Of a stretch of DNA of 64,000 bases, positions 1-10,575 are shown one piece after another. Every line of letters begins with the position of its first letter. Position 1 is the stretch's first letter. The position numbers and the translations under genes were made by a program. This DNA comes from Tragulus kanchil (lineage: Eukaryota > Chordata > Mammalia > Artiodactyla > Tragulidae), in the NCBI GenBank assembly GCA_022376925.1, contig JAIOJX010000004.1:124211123-124275122 (forward strand), written 5' to 3'. The notes below the pieces were generated by a model that saw only the letters and a program-made list of their open reading frames with translations, had not been told where the DNA came from and searched no databases.

Positions 1-899
1 GACTTTAAACTGGACCAATCATCCATTTGCATCTCAGTGTACTTGCTAAGGAAGCTAAGGGCTTATTTAATTTTCATGTTTTCTTTACTTTGGTTCAAAA
101 CTAACACCCACATTCCTTTAGTCAGTCCCTTACATAAAATGATAATGGACTTTCCACTTGGTCCTTCCACCCAGATGCTAAGTGTGCTAAGCGCATATTT
201 TATTTTTACCCTTTGAACAGTAGCTTGTTAAAATCTGAATATGAGACTTGAAGAAACCTGACTTGGCTCAGGTCCTCAAGGAGGTGGTTAAAAGATACAG
301 CTTTGATTGAATGTATGTGGTGTATCAATGCACCATTGCAACTTGGATATACTTTGAATAACGCTTAAGATTTATTGAGTGTTCATAACGAGCCAAAAGT
401 TTTGCATGAATTACCTCATGTAATCTGTACAACACTTCTGAGCATTATAAGCAATTTTAATGTGCAGATAAGGACGTAGGCTTATGAAAGTTACGAAACG
501 TACCTTAGATTAATCAAAGGGATTACCAGCTGCATGTTTGCATCTGCTGAGTAATCTCTGGGGTTCTGGGGCTCCAGTGTCAGAAGAGCCTGAACAATGC
601 AGACTTGGATGACCCGGGTGGGAAGAAGGTATGTTGACACTGAGTCCTAGAGGCCGAATTCTAGTCTACCCTTCTTCACTAGGGATAATTTTGATCTGCG
701 CTCCTGGCAGATGGCTCCTGGCAGGTTCTCAGAGCAAACTTATTCTCACAAGCAGAGATGGGTGTGGAGAGAGGAGACTGAGAAATGGAAGACGTGGGAG
801 CGCTGTCTAGGCCGGGGAAAGGGGAAGAGAGGTGAGGGGTTCACCTTTTGTAGCCCACCCAGCTGCCAGACACACACGAAAGAGCAACAAGCTCCCTGA
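1..899. other. Upstream flank without recognisable gene
   Basis: AT-rich to moderate-GC DNA 5' of the OXCT1 promoter. I see no convincing exon, RNA gene or clear young repeat here. The short open frame at 711-899 has no recognisable domain and runs into the GC-rich promoter, so it is not called. The GC content rises from about 780 onward as the CpG island begins. Confidence 0.5.
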
Positions 900-936
900 C
901 CTTGGCAAAGACAGAGCCCCGGGACCGCTCAAAGCC

Positions 937-944
937 GATTGGCT
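937..944 (-). promoter_or_regulatory. Inverted CCAAT box (NF-Y type)
   Basis: GATTGGCT on the + strand reads AGCCAATC on the - strand, a full NF-Y-type core. It lies about 300 bases before the OXCT1 ATG inside the CpG island. NF-Y sites work in either orientation. Function is inferred from motif and position only. Confidence 0.5.
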
Positions 945-1104
945 GCAGAGGCCAGTGCGCGCACCACGTCGGTGTGAAGCACGCCCGGCTGGGTGAAGTA
1001 TCCGACCGCTGCCTGGCTGGGACCTTCGCCGCGATCCGCCCCTCCCATCGCGGGCCCCTCCCAGCCTCGCTTCGTCCGCCAGATCCCCGGCGCCGGAGGA
1101 GCCA

Positions 1105-1112
1105 GGACGTCA
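1105..1112 (+). promoter_or_regulatory. CRE-like site
   Basis: GGACGTCA matches 7 of 8 positions of the palindromic cAMP response element TGACGTCA. It lies 134 bases upstream of the start codon. CREB/ATF binding would fit a ketone-metabolism gene, but this is motif-level inference. Confidence 0.4.
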
Positions 1113-1245
1113 TCGGAGCGCTATCGAGCCTCCAGCCCGCCCCCCGAGTGCTTTCCTTTTCCTCCCGTCCCGTGACGCGGCGGCCCGGCCGCGCCGGCAG
1201 ACACACTCCCACGCGCGCTCCAGTCCGACCTGCGCCCACGCGACC

Positions 1246-1323
1246 ATGGCGGCTCTCACCCGCCTCTCCTCCGGCCTGCGGCTCTGCGCCTCCGCCCGCC
1301 GTTCGGAGGGCGTCTGGTCCAAG
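1246..1323 (+). CDS. OXCT1: OXCT1 exon 1 coding part: start codon and transit peptide
   Basis: Begins at an ATG in a strong Kozak setting (A at -3, G at +4) and encodes 26 residues starting MAALTRLSSGLRLCASARRS. The segment is rich in Ala, Ser, Leu and Arg and has no acidic residue until Glu21, typical of a mitochondrial targeting presequence. It ends in AAG before a GTAAAG donor at 1324, phase 0. The ATGGCGGC around the start also resembles a YY1 site, common at such promoters. Known SCOT starts are of the form MAAL..LSSGLRLCASAR, so the start choice is firm. Confidence 0.96.
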
Positions 1324-2672
1324 GTAAAGTGCGGGTGAAGTGCAAGGCCGCGCCCGGAAGAACGTGAACGAAAGCCCGAGGGGTGCCCGCGTTTTCTGGT
1401 CTGCCGGAACCCACTCTGCAGCCCCCGGAGCCGGCATCGGGACGCGCCGACGCCTCCTTGCCTGGCTGCTCCTCCGCACGCCCTTCTCGGCTCGGTTCTG
1501 CACCTGCTCCCCCGTTGGGGCGAGACGAGGCACAGAAGCGCGCGGAGAGGCTGACAACGGCCGGGAGGACGCCCGGCAGCGCCGCCGCGCCCTTCGGGGC
1601 TCGTTCACATCCTCCCGGGCCCGCGTCTCCGCTTCTGGGGCGGTCTGCTGGGAAGGGGCTCTGGAGTCCTCAAGGGGACGGGGAGGGTTCTCCGGCTTAA
1701 GGAGGGCAAGGGGCGACGGCTTCAGGGGGTAGGTTTGCACTTCTGTTTGGGGATCTCGGGGCGGAGGCCCCTCTACTGGCCCAGAACTCAGGGCTGGGCT
1801 AGCCAGCGTTCGCCGCCAAGGGGATAGATTGCCGCGCTCCACCTTCTCCGCTTGGGTCTACGCCGCACATCGGCGGTGGGAAGGGGAACCCGGACTGGAG
1901 CGCTTGCCGGGCCGTTTATCTCGTTACGCGGAGGAGCCTCTGGAGGTCTGGCGGTGCGTAAGATGCCGGCTTTTAGCACGGGCGTTCCATTCTTCAGAGG
2001 CTCCTCGGGATTTCCTTTTTCAGAGCCTTTTGCAAACCTTCTCCGTCCTCACTGCAAACTCTTCACAAAGTGTAGTATCCCGAGGCCTTCGCGCCGCGAT
2101 TTTAGGCTGATGTGTGGGTTTTGTTTTGTTTTTTTTTCGCCCCGTGCTTTGTCCCCGCCTGTAAGCCCACGTCCCCGTGGGCTTTCCATCCGGAGTCCTC
2201 GGACAAGACCGGATCGCCGAGTCCACGAGAGTGCTTTACCTCGGCCACCTCCATCGCCATGGTAACCTCTTTCTTGGAAGAGACAAGGAACAGTGAGGTT
2301 TTTGAGTAATAGTTCTGAACTTGAAAGCATGCCTTGACCACTTGCCTACTCACGAGAAACTCCTGCCCTGCCCCGTTGCCCTTTCATTTTACTCGCATCC
2401 ACTCTGAGAGCGGTGAACGCAGAAGGGCCGCCCAGCCCCGTAGGTAAGTGCTAGAGCCTAATTCGATCTGGAATGGTTTACATATAAAGACCTCTTAGGA
2501 AGCATTTTGATAACTGCAGGTATCTTTGGATTTGTAAAACATTGTCTGAAGAGAACTCGACCTTCAGTCAGATTGCTGTGGGCCCTGAAACAAATGCAAA
2601 TCAGGACACAGTGACTTCCTTGGGCCAAGGTTGATAACATTTCTTCTTTTGGCAGCTGCTTAGTTGTTGTGA

Positions 2673-2870
2673 ATGTGTGCTCAGTCTTGTTTGACTCTTT
2701 GTGACCCCATAGACTGTATGTAGCCCGCCAGGGTCCTCTGTCCGTGGAATTTTCCAAGCAAGAATCTTGGAGTGGGTTGCCTACTCCCGGGGATCTTCTC
2801 CATCCATGGTTCAAACCCTCCTCTCGCATTGGCAGGCGGATTCTTTACCACTGCACCACCTGGGAAGCCC
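2673..2870 (-). mobile_element. Bov-tA SINE
   Basis: Antisense tRNA-derived ruminant SINE: + strand shows the CTCAGTC...TGACTCTTTGTGACC body and ends in CACCTGGGAAGCCC, the complement of the tRNA-like GGGCTTCCC head. The tail segment of the Bov-A unit is at the left. In intron 1. Confidence 0.85.
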
Positions 2871-5800
2871 CGTTAGTTACTTATTTGCATAAGTGTAATA
2901 TACTTATTTTCTTCAGTGTATTATGAAACTATTCCCAAAGCACAGCAAACCTCTTCTTAGATGGCCAAGTTACAAATTAGGGCTTTTTCTGTATCTCTTC
3001 TCTTCTTCCGAATTTGTTGATCGTAGATCCAACTCCTCTTTCCCTGTGTTCCTCCAGGGCATGGCACTGGGGCTTTTATGCTTACCTCTTAAATCCTCAC
3101 CTCCTAGTTGTGTACTTGTTTAACTTTTTGAATGTGCATACATCATCTTCATAACCGGATGAAATTTGCAGAGAACATATTGTATGCCTTATTCTTTCTC
3201 TCTCTCAACATTACACACTACCCTGCACAACACAGTTCCTGTATGGATGAGAAAAGACTGTGGGCAGACTTACAGAGTAACTGAGTAACTGAGAATTTTT
3301 CTACAAAACATAACCAACAACTAAAATTGTTACAGCAGTGTTACAGCAGATGCTCGGCTCACGGGAGGAGACAAGCTACACATGTCGGAGGATCAGAAAA
3401 TATTGGGTTTTTTTCACACCTGCTCCGGCACAGGGAGTCACCTGCAAAGACTGAGAAACCTGCTGGGGTTTTGCAAATCTTAAATACACACCTGTTCTTG
3501 GGTGGAGTAAGGCTTAGATGCAAATGAGGTGATTTGGGGGATTCTTAGGGGAGCCAATCAAGGATGAGAATGGGTTGTTCTCAGTCAGGTCCGCAATTTA
3601 AACTACTTTCTTTTGATGCCATCCTCTGGGGGTTAGAAATGGCGGTTCCCTGATGCAATAAGCAAGCGGTGTTCCAGAAGCCAAAATGTGAAATGGAACA
3701 TTACATGGAAGACTTTCTTTGCTGAGTTTTCCTTCTCAAAATGAAGTTCTTTTCGTTCTTGTTTCTGATAAACATGTCTTTGAAATCTGACTGTGCGTCT
3801 GAATTACCTGGAGATTTTATCAAATACATTGCTGTATTCATCCCCAGAGTTTCCCATTTGGTAAGTCCTGGCAGGAGCTCAATTCTTTGCATTAATTAGC
3901 TCCTGGGTGATAATGCTGCTGGTCTGGGGACTGCAGTTTGAGAGCTGGTGGGTGCCATTGACTTTGACCAAAACAGACTACCTGAAGGTATCCTTCCTCC
4001 ATGACTGTTTTGGAGAGTGTATTTAATACTCCATGTCACTAAGCACTTCAAGTCTTTCTGACAAATAAACCAGCCACAAAGTGGCTTTTTTCTCCCTTGT
4101 TTTGGTTAACAGCACCAGTATCCATCCAGAGTATAAGCTTGAAATTTGGAACCATTCTCTCCTCTCCTCCTTTCTTCAACTTCCAGCTGATCACCAGTGT
4201 CATGTGTAATAAATCTGCAGTCATTTAGTGACTGTTATCCTTGTAAGTTTCATCAGAGCAGAAACTATGCCTACGGAGTTTTTTTGTTTGTTTTTAATGC
4301 TATAGTTTCAGTATTTAGTATATTCGGTACAAAATATTTTGGATATTTGGATATTTTAGAACAAACAGAAGAATGAATGAAAGAATGATGCCTACCACTT
4401 TCCTGACTCGGGCTTTTGACATCTCTGTTTCAAAAAAAACCTTTGCTGTCCTTTCCTCACTGAAGGATGAAGTTGAAGCTCTGCAGTGTGGTCTTAAGGC
4501 CTTTTACAACTCGCCTCTGTCTCCCTTTCCAGCCTGATCTTCATGAGCTTCTCTCCCCAGGCGTGATCCTGCATGCCCTTGAACACTGTCTTTCCACATC
4601 TTGGTGCCTTTGCTCAGGCAGCTCCCCCTTTCTGGAATGCTCACCCTCATTAGTGTTTTAATTCTTGGCACACACTCCGTGCTTTTCTGATCTGCTAGGC
4701 AGAATGCATTGCGCATTCATCTGTGATCCTTCAGAGTGCTTCAGGGCATCCCTCCAAAACTGAAATAGGACATGGAAGTTCCCTAGACAACAAAGTATGC
4801 TGCCCCGTGTCAGCAACTCCTGTGAGTTCCTTGTGATTCATCCGTGTCCTAAGTGAGTGATCAGTAATGTTAGTGACAGTGTTCATCTTTGGTCAACACT
4901 GGTCCAGTGTAGATACCTAAAGCATTTCAGCACATGTCATTACCTCTTCTTGGCAGTAATGCTGTGTTCTCCTTGCAAGACTGTGTGTGTATCCACCTGC
5001 GTGTTAACTGCCCTTTCCTTCTACTGGGGTTCTCTGAACCACTCTCCAGGTGACCTCTCCTCCCCACTTCTGTTTATTCAACTTTGAGACTGAACTGGGC
5101 AATGTCAATATTTCTGTGTCCTGATTGATTCAACTATAAGGTGACAAGGTAGATTGCATGTGGGTGTACAGTTCGTATCATTAAGATAAGATTTGTTTAA
5201 GAATAAAAAAGGGAGTATGCTTTGTGAATTTTCCCTCAAAGATCTTTAAAATGAAGTGCATTTTCAATTTCACCAAGGTCTGAAATGTTGAATGACAGGA
5301 AAAAGAGAAATTTAGGTGAAAGTGGTAGAAGTGGTTAGAAAGGGAGGAGTTCTGGATTGAGAAGTCATGTGACAAAGCAGGCTCCACAGTGGAATCTGAC
5401 CTCAAGAATTAAGTGTAAGAATTTGAAGATGAGGACAAAGGGGGAACTTGGAGAGGGTTTTAAAAGGAGAAATAGATTTCATAGAAAGCGATTTTGTACT
5501 GCAAGAAGTTTATTTCTTAACTTCAATATGTACTTCAATATGAATCAATATCAATATGTACTTCAACTTCAATATGATTCAATATGAATCATTATTATTT
5601 CTCTGCTACTACTGATAGTAGTAGCAGAAACTGGTAACAATAGTAAGAGGTGGAATTTTGCAGCATATAGGAGAGTAGAAAAGCAAAACAAAATATATGT
5701 TAATGTAAAGGAAGACTTCAGTGGAAAAAACATTACTCCTAGAAGTCTTAGCTGTCAAAGCCGTGCAGTTCATTACTCTTCATTCTTTTAGGTAACTTCT

Positions 5801-6671
5801 TCAAGCTTGAAGGTTATTTTTATTTATTTACCTATTTATTTTTGTAGCAGATGATGCCTGGGTTCTTTCACATCATTGTTTTAGAATTTAAAATATTTTA
5901 GAAGGTAGAGCAGTGCAGAGCTTTCAATTCAGTTAATTTAGGAACAGAGGTAGGTGTTACTAGAGACACCCTGCTCCTCGCCTTCCTGCCAGTTCTTGGG
6001 AGGTGTTGCGTGGGTGTTTCTTGACTGCCAGAGGCAGGGAGCCTGGGAAGGGATAGTGGACAGGGAGGAAGGGCCTCAAGAACAGACGCAAAGACTTTCT
6101 TTGAGGTGTTGCCTTCTGGGCTCTGAGCAGCTCTCTGGGCTTCAAGCCTTGAAGATCCACAGCAAACTTTATGTGGAAACTGGCATACTTCCTCTTCGCC
6201 CCCCTTTATGGCTGGATTGCCCAATAATCTTTGGATCGTTTCGCTGGCAACTTGATTGCAATACAAATAATTACACTGAAGTCATCTTAAGGCTAGGGCT
6301 CATTGTTTTCAAACCCCTCAACAAAGATTGCATGGATGAATTGACTCCAGCATGGATCATGTTAAATTCTTTGTAAAATCAGAAATGTGTGTGTGCGTGT
6401 GTGCATGTGGGGAGGCTAGAGTGGAAGGTTAACAATGAAAACTTAACTCCCGACCAATTACAAGTTAATCCTACTGCCCTGGTGGGGAATGGAGAGAAGG
6501 TTGCCTTTCCCAAATGAAACTCATATTCCCTGGATATCTTCTGTAAGTCAGGCTCACAGCTAAGTGCTTCTTTGCTTTATAACAATAATATATCATTGTT
6601 TAATCCTTACTAAATCTTTGGGAAACAGTGATCATTGTTTATATCATCCATTTTTTAAAAAAAAAATCTTG
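2871..6671. other. Intron 1 DNA without recognised gene
   Basis: AT-rich intron. Several short open frames (for example at 5954-6376 + and 5898-6266 -) show no domain and overlap on both strands, so none is called. The only clear local feature is a small CAATATGA-type repeat patch at 5519-5592. A (GT)-rich stretch lies near 6388-6410. Confidence 0.5.
5519..5592. repeat. Minisatellite-like TTCAATATG repeat patch
   Basis: Imperfect reiterations of TTCAATATG(A/T) and AATCAATATC units over about 74 bases. Low-order tandem repeat in intron 1. Confidence 0.6.
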
Positions 6672-7440
6672 ATAAGAAGTGTATTATTACATGATACAAT
6701 TAGATTTCTAATTATATGGAAATCATTGACAGGGATTTACTTTTTTTTGAAATTTTTAAAAAATGATCATCTGTTTGTAAACTTAATGTCAGCACTCCGC
6801 TGGCCCCTTCCCCCAAAAAGAGGACCAGATGTTAAGTAATTTTCTCCCTTTCATACTTTTACTGGCATTTGAAACAAGGATATTTTTGACTCTGAGATTA
6901 CTTAAGCATGGCCTATTACGTTACAGTATTTGTTTCTTTGTCAGTAGATATCAAATCTTATAATAAGTAGATAATAAATATAAACAAATACTGTTAAGTG
7001 AACACACCCATGCTGAGTACCTATAAATTCTTTATTATCTTGAGTCCTCACATTCTCTGAAGATACTAATTAGTTTATTGCTTTTAAACTTTTGGTTTTC
7101 TGGGTAAATGTGAAACACTTATTTTTTTTCCAATATACTTCTGAGATATTTGGGAGGAATGTGGGGCAAACTTCTCAATAATTTCTTTTTTTTTAACAGT
7201 CAAAATCTTATGTATTTATTTATGGATTTATTCATTTTACATAGCCTTGAACTTCAGGTCTCCAGAGGTAAGTACATTCATTCAGTAAATATTTACTGAT
7301 TACCTATGACTTTGCTAGGCATTAGTGGAGAAATGTGAGAATATAAAGATGACAGTTATATTCTCTGTTCTTAAGACATTTATAACTGAGCTGAAGACAC
7401 ATAAATGCACACAAATACATTTTATTGCTATGCAACAACT

Positions 7441-7560
7441 ATGCTAAGTTGCTTTAGTTGTATCAGACTGTGTGGCCCCATGGACTGCGGCCTGCCAGGC
7501 TACTGTCCATGGGATTTCTCAGGCAACAATACTGGACTGAGTTGCCATGCCCTTCTCCAA
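7441..7560 (-). mobile_element. Bov-tA/Bov-A SINE fragment
   Basis: Carries the body CTAAGTTGCTTTAG...GGCCCCATGGACTG and GCCATGCCCTTCTCCA, but lacks the tRNA-like head. Second copy at 8547-8666 through duplication 1. Confidence 0.75.
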
Positions 7561-7576
7561 GTAATTTTGTTGTTAA

Positions 7577-7762
7577 GAAAAGAAAAAAAAAGATTTATTT
7601 ATGTATTTGACTGCACTGGGTCCTAATTGTGGCACTTGGGATCTTTGATCTTCACTGCAACATGCAAACTTTTAGTTGCGGCAAGTGGGATTTAGTTCGC
7701 TGAGTGCAGGCCCTCTTCGTTGAGAGCTCAGAGTCTTAGCCCGTGAACCACCAGGGAAGTCC
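7577..7762 (-). mobile_element. CHR-like tRNA SINE, truncated
   Basis: Antisense: A-rich tail region and AGATTTATTTATG at the left, ending in AACCACCAGGGAAGTCC, the complement of the tRNA-like head. Copy at 8683-8868 through duplication 1. Confidence 0.75.
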
Positions 7763-8915
7763 ACCTTTTTCATGACTCATAAGAAGTGTATTATTACATG
7801 ATACAATTAGATTTCTAATTATATGGAAATCATTGACAGGGATTTACTTTTTTTTGAAATTTTTAAAAAATGATCATCTGTTTGTAAACTTAATGTCAGC
7901 ACTCCGCTGGCCCTTCCCCCAAAAAGAGGACCAGATGTTAAGTAATTTTCTCCCTTTCATACTTTTACTGGCATTTGAAACAAGGATATTTTTGACTCTG
8001 AGATTACTTAAGCATGGCCTATTACGTTACAGTATTTGTTTCTTTGTCAGTAGATATCAAATCTTATAATAAGTAGATAATAAATATAAACAAATACTGT
8101 TAAGTGAACACACCCATGCTGAGTACCTATAAATTCTTTATTATCTTGAGTCCTCACATTCTCTGAAGATACTAATTAGTTTATTGCTTTTAAACTTTTG
8201 GTTTTCTGGGTAAATGTGAAACACTTATTTTTTTTCCAATATACTTCTGAGATATTTGGGAGGAATGTGGGGCAAACTTCTCAATAATTTCTTTTTTTTT
8301 AACAGTCAAAATCTTATGTATTTATTTATGGATTTATTCATTTTACATAGCCTTGAACTTCAGGTCTCCAGAGGTAAGTACATTCATTCAGTAAATATTT
8401 ACTGATTACCTATGACTTTGCTAGGCATTAGTGGAGAAATGTGAGAATATAAAGATGACAGTTATATTCTCTGTTCTTAAGACATTTATAACTGAGCTGA
8501 AGACACATAAATGCACACAAATACATTTTATTGCTATGCAACAACTATGCTAAGTTGCTTTAGTTGTATCAGACTGTGTGGCCCCATGGACTGCGGCCTG
8601 CCAGGCTACTGTCCATGGGATTTCTCAGGCAACAATACTGGACTGAGTTGCCATGCCCTTCTCCAAGTAATTTTGTTGTTAAGAAAAGAAAAAAAAAGAT
8701 TTATTTATGTATTTGACTGCACTGGGTCCTAATTGTGGCACTTGGGATCTTTGATCTTCACTGCAACATGCAAACTTTTAGTTGCGGCAAGTGGGATTTA
8801 GTTCGCTGAGTGCAGGCCCTCTTCGTTGAGAGCTCAGAGTCTTAGCCCGTGAACCACCAGGGAAGTCCACTTCTCAGTTATTTATGACTGTTTGTAATGA
8901 ATGATAGTGTTCTTG

Positions 8916-9310
8916 GGATTCTCTTGGCAAAAATACTGGAATGGTTTGCCATTTGAATTGTGGTGCTGGAGAAGCCTCTTGAGAGTTCCTTGGACAGCAA
9001 GGAGATCAAACCAGTCAAACCTAAGGAAAATCAACCTTGAGTATTCATTGGAAGGACTGATGCTGAAGCTCCAGTACTTTGGCCACCTGATGCAAAGAGC
9101 CAACTCATTGGAAAATACCCGCTGATGCTGGGAACAGTTGAAGTTGAAAGAAGAGGGCAGCAGAAAATGAGCTGGTGGGATGACATCACTGATTTAATGG
9201 ACATGGACTTGGTTGGATTCTGGAAGATGATCAAGGATAAGGAGACCTGGCATGTTATAGTCCATGGGGTTGCAAAGAGTTGGACAGGAGTTAGTGACTG
9301 AACAACAAAA
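8916..9310 (+). mobile_element. ART2A-type element (Bov-A plus BovB 3' end)
   Basis: Contains GGTGCTGGAGAAGCCTCTTG, CCAGTACTTTGGCCACCTGA and ends with GTCCATGGGGTTGCAAAGAG then GACTGAACAACAA, the usual end of the BovB 3' tail shared with ART2A. Confidence 0.85.
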
Positions 9311-9516
9311 ATGAATGATGGCACTGATTATCAGCTGAAAGAAAGGAGTGGAATTCCTTACAGGACTGTGCTGTTTGCATTTGTTTCTCCTCAAGAAGCT
9401 GAAATGCCTCTCTGGGTCTATAGGAGTAAAGAGCTTTCTTTTGACTTCTCTGCTGGAATCATGTTTCTCAGTCTATGGATAAGTAAGTTAGGACAACCTT
9501 AACCCTCAAACTCTTT

Positions 9517-9855
9517 TTTTTTTTTTTTTTTTAAAGATTTATTTATTTATTTATTTATTTTGGGCGGGAGTCGGGTTGGGGAGGGAGGGGAGCAGGTGGG
9601 CCACTTCTATTGGTCTTTCATTTCTCTAATTTCATCCATCTTTGTTCTTTGGCTCCTGTGGGCCTCCCATCGCGGTGGCGTCTGTCGTCGCAGAGCGCCA
9701 GCTCTGGACACGTGCGCTCCAGAGCTCTGGCTCGGTAATTGGACACATCGGTCCAGCTGCTCCGTGGCACATGGGATCTTCCCAGGCCAGGGATCGAACC
9801 GGCGCTCCTTGCACTGCAAGGCGGTGTCCTTACCCACTGTACCACCAGGGAAGCC
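9517..9855 (-). mobile_element. Young CHR-like tRNA SINE
   Basis: Antisense copy: T-run, TTTATTTATT repeats, a GGGCGGGAGTCGGGTTGGGG stretch, and the tRNA-like end ACCACCAGGGAAGCC. Flanked by a CAAACTCTTT direct repeat (9507-9516 and 9862-9871). Closely resembles the copies at 13656, 23551, 30285, 34001, 34559 and 51510. Confidence 0.85.
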
Positions 9856-9871
9856 CTCAGACAAACTCTTT

Positions 9872-10197
9872 AACTTTCTTCCTCCTCCTGCTAAGGCCCT
9901 GACTCGTCATTGAATATAAGGACAATAGCATTCTTCCAGAAAAAGTAAGAAACTCATCAAGGTTCATTGTATATAAGTAATAAAATAGAAGTAGTAAGAG
10001 ATTGAGGGTTTTTATAAAGCACAAAGAGGAGCGTATTGTGGTAGAGGGGCCCTGGGCTAGAAGGCCAAACCTGGGATCTGGTATTACTCTAATGGTGTTG
10101 GATAAATTACAAGACCCTTATATCTTCAGAAACTTCACCTGTAAAATGAGTTGGTTGGATTAGATACCTGTGTATTTTTCTCTTCTCTGTTTTCTAG
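9872..10197. other. Intron 1 DNA, nothing recognised
   Basis: Short AT-rich stretch between two SINEs; I see no gene, RNA or clear repeat in it. Confidence 0.4.
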
Positions 10198-10383
10198 GTG
10201 TGTGTGCATGCTCGGTCATGCCTGACTCTTTGTGACCCCATGGACTGTAGCCCACCATGGGATTCTGTCCATGGGATTCTCCAGGCAATGGAGTGGGTTG
10301 CCATTTGCTTCTCTAGGGTTATTCCCTACTCAGGAGTTGAATCTGCGTCTCTTATGTCTCCACTGCATCACCTGGGAAGGCCC
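10198..10383 (-). mobile_element. Bov-tA SINE
   Basis: GTGTGTGCATGCTCGGTC, GACTCTTTGTGACCCCATGG and a terminal CATCACCTGGGAAGGCC mark an antisense Bov-tA copy. Confidence 0.8.
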
Positions 10384-10575
10384 TTTTTTCTAAGAGATAT
10401 CCTCAACTTCATTTTACAATATGTCTGTTGACCTATTTATTGACTATCAAGTTTGTAAATTATAATATTAAAAACATATTTATGTGTATATGTGTGTTAA
10501 GATAGAATCAAGTAACCCCCTGCTACTTGAGGCTAGAACAGAGGAGGAAGCTCTTGGTGGTTCAAGTTTTTCCTT

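Larger units (their letters stand above)
900..2260 (+). promoter_or_regulatory. OXCT1: CpG-island promoter of OXCT1
   Basis: A GC-rich, CpG-dense block covers the sequence before exon 1, exon 1 itself and the first 0.9 kb of intron 1. No TATA box is visible at a sensible distance, as expected of a housekeeping CpG-island promoter. It holds an inverted CCAAT box, a CRE-like site and several GC-box-like C-rich stretches (about 1035-1065 and 1135-1150). The exact transcription start cannot be read from sequence; it should lie within roughly 150 bases before the ATG at 1246. CpG density, lost elsewhere in this AT-rich window, is the main support. Confidence 0.85.
6672..8868 (+). repeat. Direct duplication 1 (about 1.1 kb x 2)
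   Basis: Unit A 6672-7762 and unit B 7779-8868 are almost identical, separated by about 16 bases. The one change I noted is a C-run shortened by one at about 6804/7910, which moves the offset from 1107 to 1106. Each unit holds a Bov-tA fragment and an antisense CHR-like SINE end. No exon. Likely false duplication. Confidence 0.9.

Noticed and set aside
841..1842. Long antisense open frame (333 codons) across the CpG island
   Set aside because: Stop codons are rare in GC-rich DNA; the frame is low-complexity Arg/Pro/Ala-rich, has no domain, and overlaps OXCT1 exon 1 on the other strand.
5519..5592. CRISPR-like or satellite array
   Set aside because: Too short, irregular, no spacers; a small AT-rich tandem patch in a mammalian intron.
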